Notes: generated from the letters alone by a model not told the origin. 64,000 nucleotides of DNA from Silvimonas iriomotensis (GCF_014645535.1 NZ_BMLX01000002.1:186001-250000); one strand, 5' to 3'; positions 8,401 to 16,746 are shown, numbered from the stretch's first letter. Program-made: numbers and translations.

Positions 8401-9313
8401 CTTTCGCGCGCGGCACCAGGGTCATCTGGGCCGAGAGCGAAGCCTGCGGCAATGAGCCCATCAGCTGTTTGGGATTAACGCGCTCAGCGGTCAGCCGCAG
8501 TTCGTGCAGCATGGTGTAGCTGTATTCGGCAAACACATCCGCGCGCAGCGAGACACTGGCTTGCGCCACTTCGCCCTGCAAGCGCCCCTGCACTTGCAAG
8601 TCGCGCAGATTGTGATTGAGCTGCAGGCCAGCCTGCACATACTTGCCATCCAGATGGCCATGAAACTGCACCTGGCCCACGGTCTTGAAGGGCGCGTCGC
8701 CTTCCAGTTGCAGGTCGGCCTCTACCCGGCCGCGCGGGGTCAGCAACTGCGCCAGCTTGAGCTGATGCAGCTCGCCATCGCTATGCAAACTGGCTTTGAG
8801 GCTGGTAAAGACCAGCGGCGTATCGACGATCTCCAGCCGCGCCAGTTGCAGCTCATCCAGCCGGATCGCGATCGGCAGGTTCAGGCTGGTGGGTGGCGGC
8901 GAGGCCGGCTTGTTGGGCGGCTGCGGCTTGCTGGTCACGCGCACCGAGCCCACGTCCAGCGCATCAATGCCCACCCGCTCGTAAAACAGTTCTTGCGGAC
9001 GCCAGGTGAGGTCGATCCTGTCCACGCTCACATGCACTTCCGGCGTATCAACCACCAGATCATGCACGATCAGATTGCGGTACAAAGAACCCTCAACCTT
9101 GCCAATGCGCACCATGCCGGTGGCGTTGACCTTTTGCAGCAGCCAGTCATGGCCATGACCGGTATCAATCCACCACAAGGCCCCGGCCAGCACAAGGACC
9201 AGCAGGATCAACAGCCACAACGGGCCGCGCCACAGCCAGTGCAGCCAGTGACGGCACGCTCTGGCTGGCGGCGTCGGGGTCTCGGGGGGCGGGTTCTGGA
9301 TGTCGTCCGTCAT
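5462..9313 (-). CDS. tamB: TamB, translocation and assembly module inner-membrane subunit
   Basis: A 1283-residue AsmA-like/TamB protein that bridges the periplasm from inner membrane to TamA and is implicated in outer-membrane protein assembly and phospholipid transport. It has one N-terminal membrane anchor (PLWLLILLVLVLAGALWW) after a Pro-rich cytoplasmic tail. A very long beta-rich region of short alternating strands follows, and the C-terminal DUF490 domain ends in NISFDKFPW, with a terminal aromatic as usual. The chosen ATG (9311-9313) overlaps the tamA stop by one base (TGATG), indicating translational coupling. Length and gene order match the family. Confidence 0.95.
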   Translation of the reverse strand: MTDDIQNPPPETPTPPARACRHWLHWLWRGPLWLLILLVLVLAGALWWIDTGHGHDWLLQKVNATGMVRIGKVEGSLYRNLIVHDLVVDTPEVHVSVDRIDLTWRPQELFYERVGIDALDVGSVRVTSKPQPPNKPASPPPTSLNLPIAIRLDELQLARLEIVDTPLVFTSLKASLHSDGELHQLKLAQLLTPRGRVEADLQLEGDAPFKTVGQVQFHGHLDGKYVQAGLQLNHNLRDLQVQGRLQGEVAQASVSLRADVFAEYSYTMLHELRLTAERVNPKQLMGSLPQASLSAQMTLVPRAKDRADGTIVISNTAAAMIDEDAIPLTGLSTRFTVFADRLDLQDFEARLLGGAKVTGQGEFRQDKLKADFKLDALDIASLLKRQPPTRLSGDIQLSGPYKAPDVQARLADARYKASANVDLGWIHPEKERRLAIRKLGLARGPASVALSGEFALDGKQDFKATGKFAKVNPAEYVAAPVGSISGDFTASGQLQPAWQGQLQYKLANSTFSGQPLAGQGEAKLDAKRMVTPGLWLQLGTNRIDAKGALGAASDQLNLHLDLPHLADAGQGFGGAVNGDVSLRGGFKRPEIQGKLAAQGLKTPFGVQVQEAHLDARLFADLNSPIHANVDLVNASGFDANVSSLKFNLEGTRNQHQMTLAMQGKYQNQPITADFAAAGALDAQWNWQGRIERLIAEGPLKVELLAPTTLTAGAQRVALADTRLKVGNGQIHIARLDMTGSHLSTAGELQKAPLSDYLVLAGVKNLTSDMLLSGRWDLTGADVLDGFVELQRDSGDIRLQSGGAPQAFTLTALRARLDAKQSRVALSGLVSSDRFGTVNLDGNTQLDWHDKRIAPGAPLTFNAVGNIEKLDKIAPLVSSNIALAGGVRFEIHRNGTLEEPRISGSVDGQKLDIRDTATGLTLRDGTVHLVMQDNRLTLKQFEFHGGQGVLRADGTMDIGKEGPHAEANITAEHLTLINKPDMQLIVSGKGLVGYDKDGISVKGNMRADRGMVRYQAAGEPHLSDDVVLAGVQREEKANVPLAALQFDVDLGDDFTFKGYGLDARLTGALRLRASPNQSLSAHGTVSVEDGKYAAYGQNLTIERGVLSFSGPLDNPGLDILAMRRGLSVEAGVAVKGTASSPRVTLYSEPAVPDNEKLAWLLFGHGTDSMDKGDAAVMVQALNALLAGDSSGQGLSQEILGSIGIDEVGMSTDKHADGTTTQIVSIGKRLTDKVSIAFDKSLDGLEDAIKLTLRLSRNWSLVTRFGAYESTMDATYNISFDKFPW

Positions 9314-11235
9314 CAGAACGCCAGCCCCATGGCAAAGTGAAAGCGCCACTGCCGTTCAGTGACGCCATAAGCGATATCCGCGCCGATCGAGCCTACCGGG
9401 CTGATCCAGCGTGCGCCCACGCCAACGCCGGTATGGCCTTCCCAGCTTTGCCAGGTATCGGCGGCGTCACCGTAATCGGCAAACAACGCGCCACGCCAGG
9501 CTTTGTAAACCGGGTGCTGGTATTCAACGCTGCTGGTCGCCAGTACCCGGCCCGGGTTGACCGTGCCGTCGTCGGCTTTCACACCCAGGCTTTGATAATC
9601 GTAACCGCGCACGCTGCCCGCGCCACCGGCCCGGAACAGCCAGTCGGTTGGCACTTCAGACGCGGACCGCGCAAAGGTTTGCCCGGCCTCAAGGCGACCC
9701 AGGAAAATGCCTTCGTCACCCACCGGCCAGTACAACGCGCCTTTGCTGTACAGACGCACAAACGTCTGCGTGGACAGGATCTGGCCCGATGCGCCACCGC
9801 CCTCCACCTGCCAGATCGTGCCCTTGTGCGGATCACGCTGGTTATCCAGATCGCGGCGTATCCACTGATAGTTCAGGGTCAGCGAATGCGGGTGATCAAT
9901 GTTGCCATCGCCCGAATCCCGGCGTTCAGTCAGGTATTCCAGCGTCAGGGTGCGATCGATATTGCGATCACTCACCGTGCGCGACACGCCGCCTTTGTAG
10001 CTGGTGGTCGACAGGCCCTGCACGACGCTGTGGTCACCCGTGAAGTAGATCTTGTGCGAGTAACCATCCGGCTGCTTGGGGAAGGACAAATCCGTGCTGA
10101 GCGATTGCTCCAGCCCTTCGTACACGGCTTTGGTATTCCACACCCAGCCACGATCAGCGATGTTGTTATAGCGGTAGTCAATCTGGCCGCGATAGCGCGT
10201 GTTGGTGCTGTAACCGGCCGCCAGCCCCAGTTTTTGCAGGGGCGCTTCCTGCACGGTGATGTCTACCGGCGCGTTGTAGGGCGGCGTGTTGGTCAGCTGG
10301 GTATCAACCACAGCCGCCGCCACTTGCGGCATTTCCTGCAGATCGGTCTGCAGGTTCAGGATTTCATAGCGCCGGTATTCGCCGCCTTCGACCAGGTGCA
10401 CCTGATCGCGCACGATTTTTTCCGGATAGCGCTGCATGCCGTTGATCCTGACGTAGCCGTAGTGATAGGACGGCCCGCTATCAATCACCAGGGTCAGATC
10501 GACATAGTGTTTGTCTTCAGAGATCAGCGCTTCGCTCTGGGTAATGCGCGCGCCGGCATAGCGCCGGACCAGCACGGCGTTCAGCGTGGTGCGTTTGTAG
10601 AGGTCCCAGTCAGACTGGGTAAACAGATCGCCCTTGTCCAGCGGCGGCTTGCGCGCCAGCCGGGCCAGCAGCGCATCGCGGTAGGTCGGGTCGTCATTGA
10701 TCGGGCCGGTCAGGCGCAAATCCACGTTGCGCACTTCCACCTGCGGGCCGGGTTCGACCGTGATATAGACGTGGTAGCTATCCCCTTCCGGCTCAATCCG
10801 CGCCTGCACGTCAGGCTTGAAATAGCCTTCGGTGTTGAGCAATCCGGCGGCGTCTTGCGGCGCGCGATCCACCGCCGCCTGCAGTTCATCTACCTGCAAA
10901 CCTTTCTGGCTGCGCCATTTGTAGACCTCCAGATAAGACTTGAGCAGGTCCACCGCATCACCCGGGCCGGTGATATCAATCTTGTAGCTGTCTATCCTGC
11001 GCACGTCAGCGTCGGCGGTATCGGCCACAGCGGGCGTATCAGCCGTCGCGGGGGCATCGGCAGCGGGCTGGGGTGCTGAAGCAGTCTGGCCAGACGGTGC
11101 CGCTTGCGGTTCAGAGGCCGTTTGCGGTTCAGATGCCGTTTGCGGTTCAGATGCGGCTTGCGGCTCCGATGCGCGCGCGCCCCCGTACAGCAAGGCGAAA
11201 AAGCACAGGCAAAGAAAGCGCACCGGCAAGGACAT
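9313..11235 (-). CDS. tamA: TamA, Omp85-family outer-membrane protein
   Basis: A 640-residue BamA/TamA-type protein. After a signal peptide (residues 1-22, ending ARA) comes a low-complexity linker with four SEPQ(A/T)A repeats and Ala/Pro/Thr-rich sequence to about residue 75. POTRA domains follow to about residue 300, then a 16-strand barrel with the Omp85 signature region (RAGGAGSVRGYDYQSLG, the conserved RG in the L6 loop). It ends in Phe (FHFAMGLAF), as needed for recognition by the Bam complex. It is the first gene of the tamA-tamB operon. The linker is longer than in typical TamA. Confidence 0.94.
   Translation of the reverse strand: MSLPVRFLCLCFFALLYGGARASEPQAASEPQTASEPQTASEPQAAPSGQTASAPQPAADAPATADTPAVADTADADVRRIDSYKIDITGPGDAVDLLKSYLEVYKWRSQKGLQVDELQAAVDRAPQDAAGLLNTEGYFKPDVQARIEPEGDSYHVYITVEPGPQVEVRNVDLRLTGPINDDPTYRDALLARLARKPPLDKGDLFTQSDWDLYKRTTLNAVLVRRYAGARITQSEALISEDKHYVDLTLVIDSGPSYHYGYVRINGMQRYPEKIVRDQVHLVEGGEYRRYEILNLQTDLQEMPQVAAAVVDTQLTNTPPYNAPVDITVQEAPLQKLGLAAGYSTNTRYRGQIDYRYNNIADRGWVWNTKAVYEGLEQSLSTDLSFPKQPDGYSHKIYFTGDHSVVQGLSTTSYKGGVSRTVSDRNIDRTLTLEYLTERRDSGDGNIDHPHSLTLNYQWIRRDLDNQRDPHKGTIWQVEGGGASGQILSTQTFVRLYSKGALYWPVGDEGIFLGRLEAGQTFARSASEVPTDWLFRAGGAGSVRGYDYQSLGVKADDGTVNPGRVLATSSVEYQHPVYKAWRGALFADYGDAADTWQSWEGHTGVGVGARWISPVGSIGADIAYGVTERQWRFHFAMGLAF
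11103..11174. repeat. Four 18-bp in-frame repeats in tamA
   Basis: Four consecutive 18-base units (11103, 11121, 11139, 11157; consensus TTTGCGGTTCAGATGCCG on the plus strand) encode SEPQ(A/T)A four times just after the TamA signal peptide. The unit length keeps the frame if copies are gained or lost. Confidence 0.85.
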
Positions 11236-11558
11236 TGAGGAAGGGGCTAAGGCAACAAATCAAGCCGCTACTGTACAGAAGTGTGACCCTGCGGTGAATC
11301 ATAAACCGTACAAATCGGTGCTAAAAACCGAATGCGTGGCTGATTTCAGAATTACAGATGTAACAAGTATGGGCGTCGCCGGAAAACAGGCAAAAAAACA
11401 GCCCGGGACATAAACCACCGGGGGCGGATATGTACCACGGGCATCAGAGGATGGAGGAGTCGATAAAGCTAAGCGGCTCGCGCCGCCATTTTTAAGCCTA
11501 GGAGAGCTTAAAAACAGTTCTGCGCCAAGGGCTTGCACCCCTGCGCAAGGTTGTCAGA

Positions 11559-11654
11559 TCAACGCGGGCACTGCGTCGATTGCCAACCGTGAGACTTGAC
11601 CATCAAGCGGGTGATCCGTTGGGCGTTTTTCATAATCAGGTTGAAAGTACGCAT
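11559..11654 (-). CDS. Possible 31-residue basic small protein
   Basis: A short frame with an ideal ribosome site (AAGGAG, seven bases before the ATG at 11654). It encodes a basic peptide starting MRTFNLIMKNAQR and ending CPR. A promoter-like pair lies about 60-90 bases upstream (11716-11744) and a weak stem-loop downstream (11489-11514). A second frame (11661-11554, 35 residues, starting MENAYFQPDYEK) uses an ATG directly abutting the same AAGGAG, which is a poor spacing. I do not recognise either product. It is too short to be sure; it could also be the 5' part of a small RNA. Confidence 0.4.
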   Translation of the reverse strand: MRTFNLIMKNAQRITRLMVKSHGWQSTQCPR

Positions 11655-11715
11655 TTTCCATCTCCTTTTGAATCTGGAACTTCAGTGGATCCGGCTTGTG
11701 GCTCGGCATGGACAA

Positions 11716-11744
11716 ATAGTACCCCCACTACAAAATTGGTGCAA
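11716..11744 (-). promoter_or_regulatory. Sigma70-like promoter for the small ORF
   Basis: On the minus strand TTGCAC (-35, 11739-11744) and TACTAT (-10, 11716-11721) are 17 bases apart, upstream of the 11559-11654 frame. Both boxes are imperfect. Confidence 0.35.
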
Positions 11745-11970
11745 GTATTTTCGTAGAATTACTACGTAATAAGTTCGTAACATCAAGGAATATTGTTACG
11801 TTTATTTTGATGTTATTCATTAAAAAACAATTACTTACTGCATTGCAAAATGTAAAATATCACACCAAAAGTCGTGTAGCCAAACTACGCAATAAGGTGA
11901 TACACCTCACTACGCACAGGGGCAGCGCATTCAAAGCACACTTGAGGTGCATCAATGCAAAGCCAATAAA
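11745..11970. other. AT-rich intergenic stretch, no gene seen
   Basis: Markedly AT-rich compared with its surroundings, with several CGTA-containing short inverted strings (TCGTAGAATTACTACG, TTCGTAACA...TGTTACG). The plus-strand frame that begins here (11807) mostly mirrors the minus-strand gene at 12023 and is not credible. It may hold promoters or a small RNA. Confidence 0.4.
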
Positions 11971-11992
11971 AAAGGAGGCCGAAGCCTCCTTT
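11971..11992. terminator. Terminator after the chalcone-isomerase-like gene
   Basis: A 9-bp perfect stem (AAAGGAGGC / GCCTCCTTT) with loop CGAA, 31 bases past the stop of the 12023 gene. Confidence 0.85.
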
Positions 11993-12022
11993 CTGGTCAG
12001 TCTGCAGGTGCTGCTGTTTTGT

Positions 12023-12613
12023 TTATTCAGCCTTGCCCAGCAGCGCCGCTTTCAGATTGTCCTGCACGGGCTTGGGGCCCAGCCAGATCGACAACATGGC
12101 TGCTGCAAAGTCATCGCCAGCAATCACCGGGTAGGCCTTGCCGCGAACAGAGACCCGGGTGCCCTGCCCCGGAATGAAGTCCAGCGTGATCAGGTCGCCC
12201 TTGTCCACCGACTTCACTTCATTGAAGATTTTTTCCAGCGCGCCGATACGCGGCTTGAGCGCGGCCAGTTGCGTCTCGGAGACGTTGGCGGTCAGCCCTT
12301 CCACAAACGACTCATGCATGGTCGATGCCGAAACACTGCGCACCATATGCAGTTCCATCCGGCGCGGCGTGGTGGCGTTGATCACCGCTGCGGCATCGCC
12401 GGTTTTGGCAGAGGTATACAGCGCGGCGACATAGACACTGAAAATCAGTTTCTTGCGCATGCCGGCGCCATCCAGTTGCAGGCTTTGACCACCCACATCG
12501 GCGTGATCGGCCACGGTCTGGCCAGAGACTTCAACCGCCAGGGCCGGCGTGCCACCCAGGGTCAGTGCGGCAGCCAGTGCCAGAAGCGCCAGGCGCGATT
12601 GTTTGAGCTTCAT
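12023..12613 (-). CDS. Exported chalcone isomerase-like protein
   Basis: A 196-residue protein with a Sec signal peptide (MKLKQSRLALLALAAALTLGG, cleavage after ALA near residue 27). The mature part resembles bacterial chalcone-isomerase-fold proteins (Chalcone_3 type): KKLIFSVYVAALYTSA, RMELHMVRSVSASTMHESF, LDFIPGQGTRVSVRGK and a C-terminal IWLGPKPVQDNLKAALLG. Bacterial members are periplasmic with no confirmed reaction; flavonoid isomerisation should not be assumed. The ATG at 12613 was chosen over 12679 for its signal peptide and the AAGGAA eight bases upstream. Single gene with terminator. Confidence 0.85.
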   Translation of the reverse strand: MKLKQSRLALLALAAALTLGGTPALAVEVSGQTVADHADVGGQSLQLDGAGMRKKLIFSVYVAALYTSAKTGDAAAVINATTPRRMELHMVRSVSASTMHESFVEGLTANVSETQLAALKPRIGALEKIFNEVKSVDKGDLITLDFIPGQGTRVSVRGKAYPVIAGDDFAAAMLSIWLGPKPVQDNLKAALLGKAE

Positions 12614-12756
12614 CGTGTACGTTCCTTTTTGATCGGCCTTGTCTGCCGGTCCAGGCGTGCCCGGCCTGTCCGGCGCCACAACAGCCAGGCTGCTGCGGCA
12701 AAAAGGCGCTGATTATTATGTCTGTGCGGCCAGATGCAAAACGCGGGCAAAAAAAA

Positions 12757-12779
12757 GCCCGCAGTGTCAGACCGCGGGC
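12757..12779 (-). terminator. Terminator-like hairpin past the thiolase gene
   Basis: GCCCGC / GCGGGC with an 11-base loop, followed on the minus strand by eight T residues. It lies about 180 bases past the thiolase stop, and no other gene is seen in that gap (12614-12956 otherwise looks empty). Confidence 0.6.
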
Positions 12780-12956
12780 ACAAAAGGCAGAGCGTGAAGA
12801 AAACGGTAAAACCAGCCCGCAACACGGGTGGCAACCGGCACATTGCGTTGCTGCAGGGCGCAGCAGTCCTGACGCTTGCACTGGCAAGCACCCAAAGCTG
12901 TCTGCACTGACCGCAACCTCATGCCGGTCGCCTCATCATGGCGGGCCTTTACATCC

Positions 12957-14162
12957 TTACAGCGACTGGATGATGCCGGCGGCACCCATACCGGTACCGA
13001 TACACATGGTGACCATGCCGTATTTGCCGGCCATGCCTTCGCGGCGCATGCCGTGAACCAGCGTGGCAGCGCGGATGGCACCGGTAGCGCCCAGCGGGTG
13101 ACCCAGGGCAATGGCGCCGCCTTGCGGGTTGACCTTGCTGGTGTCCAGACCCAGATCACGGATCACGGCCAGCGCCTGTGCGGCAAAGGCTTCGTTCAGT
13201 TCGATCCAGGCCAGGTCTTCCTTGCTCAGACCGGCGCCACGCAGCGCAGCGGGGATGGCTTCTTTCGGGCCGATACCCATGATTTCCGGCGGCACACCCT
13301 TGACCGCAAAGCTCACATAACGTGCCAGCGGGGTCAGGTTGTATTCCTTCAGAATGCGCTCGGACACCAGGATCAGCGCGCCTGCGCCGTCAGACATCTG
13401 CGAGCTGTTGCCAGCCGTGACCGAGCCCTTGGCTGCGAACACGGTCTTGAGCTTGGCGAGACCCTCCATGCTGGTATCGCGACGCGGACCTTCATCCGTG
13501 GTCAGCGTCTTCTTGATCAGTTCCACTTCACCGGTGGCCAGGTTCGGCACGCGGTAGGTGACCTCCAGCGGGGTGATTTCGTCGCTGAACTTGCCGCCTT
13601 CAATGGCAGCCAGAGCGCGGCGATGCGATTCAACCGCAAACGCATCCTGGTCTTCACGGCTGACGTTCCACTGGTTGGCCACTTTCTCGGCGGTCAGACC
13701 CATGCCGTAAGCGATGCCCAGGTTTTCGTCCTTGGCGAAGATTTCCGGGTTCAGCGCAACCTTGTTGCCCATCATCGGCACCATGGACATGCTTTCCGTG
13801 CCGGCGGCGATCATGATGTCGGCTTCGCCGGTACGGATGCGGTCAGCCGCCATCTGCACGGCGTTGATGCCGGACGAGCAGAAACGGTTGATGGTTACGC
13901 CGCCCACGGTATTGGGCAGGCCAGCCAGCAGCACGCCGATACGGGCGATGTTCATGCCCTGTTCGGCTTCCGGCATGGCGCAACCGACCACGGCGTCTTC
14001 AATACGCGACGGATCCAGGTTGGGCACCTGGGCCAGTGCGCCCTTGATCACGTGGGCCAGCATGTCGTCCGGGCGAACATGACGCATCATGCCGCGCGGG
14101 GCCTTGCCTACCGGCGTGCGGGTCGCAGCAACAATGTAGGCTTCTTGAACTTGTTTGCTCAT
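12957..14162 (-). CDS. fadA: Acetyl-CoA C-acyltransferase (beta-oxidation thiolase)
   Basis: A 401-residue thiolase, performing the last step of beta-oxidation (3-ketoacyl-CoA plus CoA to acetyl-CoA and a shortened acyl-CoA). The nucleophile is Cys95 in NRFCSSG, the active-site His is in GHPLGATGA (His355), and the acid/base Cys387 is in CIGTGMGAAG. It sits downstream of the hydratase/dehydrogenase gene in the same direction with 162 bases between, occupied by an inverted repeat element. The fad context supports a degradative thiolase rather than biosynthetic PhaA, although PHA genes occur elsewhere in the window. Confidence 0.93.
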   Translation of the reverse strand: MSKQVQEAYIVAATRTPVGKAPRGMMRHVRPDDMLAHVIKGALAQVPNLDPSRIEDAVVGCAMPEAEQGMNIARIGVLLAGLPNTVGGVTINRFCSSGINAVQMAADRIRTGEADIMIAAGTESMSMVPMMGNKVALNPEIFAKDENLGIAYGMGLTAEKVANQWNVSREDQDAFAVESHRRALAAIEGGKFSDEITPLEVTYRVPNLATGEVELIKKTLTTDEGPRRDTSMEGLAKLKTVFAAKGSVTAGNSSQMSDGAGALILVSERILKEYNLTPLARYVSFAVKGVPPEIMGIGPKEAIPAALRGAGLSKEDLAWIELNEAFAAQALAVIRDLGLDTSKVNPQGGAIALGHPLGATGAIRAATLVHGMRREGMAGKYGMVTMCIGTGMGAAGIIQSL

Positions 14163-14173
14163 TGGTGACTCCT

Positions 14174-14314
14174 GTGAGGTGTGAGGGGCGAGGCGTGAGG
14201 GGTAAAACCCGGCAGCACACCTGCGTCTTCACACCACTTCAATATTCAGTCTGATTGGCAAGGTACAAAGCGCCGGAGCAAGGAACACCTCACTCCTCCC
14301 GCCTCACACCTCAC
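14174..14314. repeat. GTGAGG-type inverted repeat element, copy 2
   Basis: Two 29-base arms (14174-14202 and 14286-14314) are imperfect reverse complements (about 25 of 29 match), both built from GTGAGGTGTGAGG strings and enclosing about 83 bases. The left arm is followed by TAAAACCCGGCAG. The element at 36932-37027 has the same arms and the same TAAAACC.GGCAG tail. It lies between two beta-oxidation genes that are probably co-regulated. Confidence 0.85.
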
Positions 14315-14324
14315 CGCGCAACAA

Positions 14325-16697
14325 TCAGTTGCGCAACGGCTTGTTGTTTTCCAGCATGTACATGATGCGTTCCTGGGTCTTGCCCTTCTTCAGCAGCCCC
14401 ATGAAGCGCTCACGCTCCAGCTTCAGAATCCACTCTTCATCCACCAGCGTGCCGGCTTCAACATCGCCACCGCTGACCACATCCGCGATCTGGCAGCCAA
14501 TGAAGTAGTCGTACTTGCTGATGAAACCGCCTTCGAGCATGTTCACCAACTGACCACGGATGGTGGCAGCGCCAGCGCGACCCATCACCGGGAAGGCCTT
14601 GGGCTTGACCGGGGCCTTGTAGTTGGCATCGGCCAGGGCGCGTACTTGCGACTGGGCCACGTGCAGGATTTCGTTGGCGTTGAACACGATGATGTCGGAT
14701 TCACGCAGGTAACCGATTTCCCTGGCTTCTTCAGCAGAAGTGCCAACTTTGGCCATGGCCATGGCCATGTAGTAGTCCTTCAGGCTGGCGAGGATATCGC
14801 CACCCTTGGCCTCACGGGAGGCACGCAGGGCGAACTCCTTGCAACCGCCACCGGCCGGCAGCAGGCCCACGCCGACTTCCACCAGACCCACGTAGGTTTC
14901 CAGCGCAGCCACCACGCGGGCGCAGTGCATCAGGAACTCGCAACCGCCACCAAACGCATAACCTTGCGCGGCGCCAACCACCGGCACCTGGCTGTACTTG
15001 ATGGTCATCGAGGTCTTCTGGAACTCGTGCACCATGTTTTCGATCGAGGCAAAGTCGCCGGTCATGAAGGCCGGGCCCATGCTGGCCAGATCCGCGCCGA
15101 CCGAGAACGGGGCTTCCGGATGCCAGATCACCAGACCCGGGAAGCGCTCTTCCGCAATCTTCACGGCCTTTTGCACGCCAGCCAGCACATCCGGACCCAC
15201 GCAATGCGCTTTGGTCTTGAAGGTCAGCACCGGCACGTCGTCGCCAGCGCGCAGCCACATGCGCACGCCGTCGTTTTCGAACACGGTTTCGCCGTAGTCC
15301 GGTTCAGCATCGCCAAACACGGTCGGCGGGTAAATCTGGCGTTCGTACACCGGCAGGCTGGACGTCGGCTTGAGGCTGTTGTCCGCGGCGCTGTAGCTGC
15401 CCTGCGGCGTATGCACGCCATCACGCTGGGCCACCCAGGCCGGCAGCGCGGCGCTGCTCATGGTCTTGCCAGCGGCGATGTCTTCGTTAATGGCCGCAGC
15501 AATGGCTTTCCAGCCAGCGGCTTGCCACATTTCAAACGGACCTTGCTTCCAGCCGAAACCCCAGCGAATGGCGAAGTCCACATCACGGGCGCAGCCGGCA
15601 ATGTCGCCCAGCCAGTAGGCAATGTATTGCCACACATCACGCATGCAGGCCCACAGGAATTGCGCTTCCGGGTGCGCAGAGGCGCGCAGTGCAGCAAAGC
15701 GCTCAGCCGGGTCGGCAATCTTGAGGATGGCTTTGACTTCGTCGCTGCCCTTCTGGCCAGACGCTACGTACTCGCCCGCTTTCGGGTCCAGTACCAGGAT
15801 GTCCTTGCCTTCTTTCTTGTAGATACCGGCGCGGGTCTTCTGGCCCAGCGCGCCCTTCTCGATCAATGCTGCCATCCAGGCCGGGGCCTGATAGTGGCTG
15901 TGCCACGGATCATCCGGCAGGTTGTCGGTCATGGTCTTGACCACGTGGGCGAAGGTATCGAGGCCCACCACGTCAGCGGTACGGAAAGTGGCAGACTTCG
16001 GACGGCCCAGGCGCGGGCCGGTCAGGTCGTCAACCACGTCAAAACGGATGCCGAAGCGTTCGGCGTGGTGAATCGTCGCCAGCATGGAGAACACACCGAT
16101 GCGGTTGGCGATGAAGTTGGGCGTATCTTTGGCGCGAACCACACCCTTGCCCAGACGCGTCACCAGGAAGGTTTCCAGGGCGTCCAGCTGGGCGCCGGCG
16201 GTATGGGCGGTCGGGATCAGTTCGACCAGGTACATGTAGCGCGGCGGGTTGAAGAAGTGAATACCGCAGAAGCGATCACGCAGTTCTGCCGGTACACCTT
16301 CGGCCAGCTTGCCGATCGACAAGCCGGAAGTATTGGTTGCCAGAATGGCGTGTTTTGCCAGATGCGGGGCAATTTTGGCGTAGAGGTCCAGCTTCCAGTC
16401 CAGGCGTTCGGCAATCGCCTCGATCACCAGGTCACAGCTGGCCAGTTGTTCCAGATCGGTGCCGTAGTTGGCCATGGCAACGTGCTCGGCACGGGCCACG
16501 CTGGAAAACGGCGCGGGCTTGAGCTTTTTCAGATTGTCGATTGCCTTCTTGACGATGCCGTTGGCGTCGCCCTCTTTGGCCGGCAAATCAAAAAGCACGG
16601 TATCGATACCGGCGTTCACCAGGTGAGCGGCAATCTGCGCACCCATCACCCCGGCGCCAAGTACGGCGACGCGGCGAATGTTGGCTGTCTGGACCAT
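14325..16697 (-). CDS. 3-hydroxyacyl-CoA dehydrogenase / enoyl-CoA hydratase fusion (FadN-like order)
   Basis: A 790-residue bifunctional beta-oxidation enzyme (hydration of enoyl-CoA and NAD-dependent oxidation of 3-hydroxyacyl-CoA). The Rossmann NAD site is at the N-terminus (VAVLGAGVMGAQ, residues 10-21), followed by the dehydrogenase domain (FFNPPRYMYLVELIP). The crotonase-type domain is at the C-terminus (PFSVGADL; AQGYAFGGGCEFLMH; VGLLPAGGGCKE). This order is the reverse of E. coli FadB and matches the FadN type. The ATG at 16697 starts the conserved sequence; the upstream extension to 16754 is not conserved-looking. Partner of the downstream thiolase. Confidence 0.93.
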   Translation of the reverse strand: MVQTANIRRVAVLGAGVMGAQIAAHLVNAGIDTVLFDLPAKEGDANGIVKKAIDNLKKLKPAPFSSVARAEHVAMANYGTDLEQLASCDLVIEAIAERLDWKLDLYAKIAPHLAKHAILATNTSGLSIGKLAEGVPAELRDRFCGIHFFNPPRYMYLVELIPTAHTAGAQLDALETFLVTRLGKGVVRAKDTPNFIANRIGVFSMLATIHHAERFGIRFDVVDDLTGPRLGRPKSATFRTADVVGLDTFAHVVKTMTDNLPDDPWHSHYQAPAWMAALIEKGALGQKTRAGIYKKEGKDILVLDPKAGEYVASGQKGSDEVKAILKIADPAERFAALRASAHPEAQFLWACMRDVWQYIAYWLGDIAGCARDVDFAIRWGFGWKQGPFEMWQAAGWKAIAAAINEDIAAGKTMSSAALPAWVAQRDGVHTPQGSYSAADNSLKPTSSLPVYERQIYPPTVFGDAEPDYGETVFENDGVRMWLRAGDDVPVLTFKTKAHCVGPDVLAGVQKAVKIAEERFPGLVIWHPEAPFSVGADLASMGPAFMTGDFASIENMVHEFQKTSMTIKYSQVPVVGAAQGYAFGGGCEFLMHCARVVAALETYVGLVEVGVGLLPAGGGCKEFALRASREAKGGDILASLKDYYMAMAMAKVGTSAEEAREIGYLRESDIIVFNANEILHVAQSQVRALADANYKAPVKPKAFPVMGRAGAATIRGQLVNMLEGGFISKYDYFIGCQIADVVSGGDVEAGTLVDEEWILKLERERFMGLLKKGKTQERIMYMLENNKPLRN

Positions 16698-16746
16698 AAG
16701 AAATATATCCCCAATAGAACTGGCCCCGTGGATAGGGCCTGAACAG

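Noticed and set aside
11807-12712. Plus-strand 301-residue frame
   Set aside because: It overlaps the minus-strand exported chalcone-isomerase-like gene, which has a signal peptide and ribosome site; the plus frame has neither.
12531-12891. Cys/Ala-rich minus-strand frames upstream of the chalcone-isomerase-like gene
   Set aside because: They cross the terminator of the thiolase gene, have no ribosome site and show no family features.
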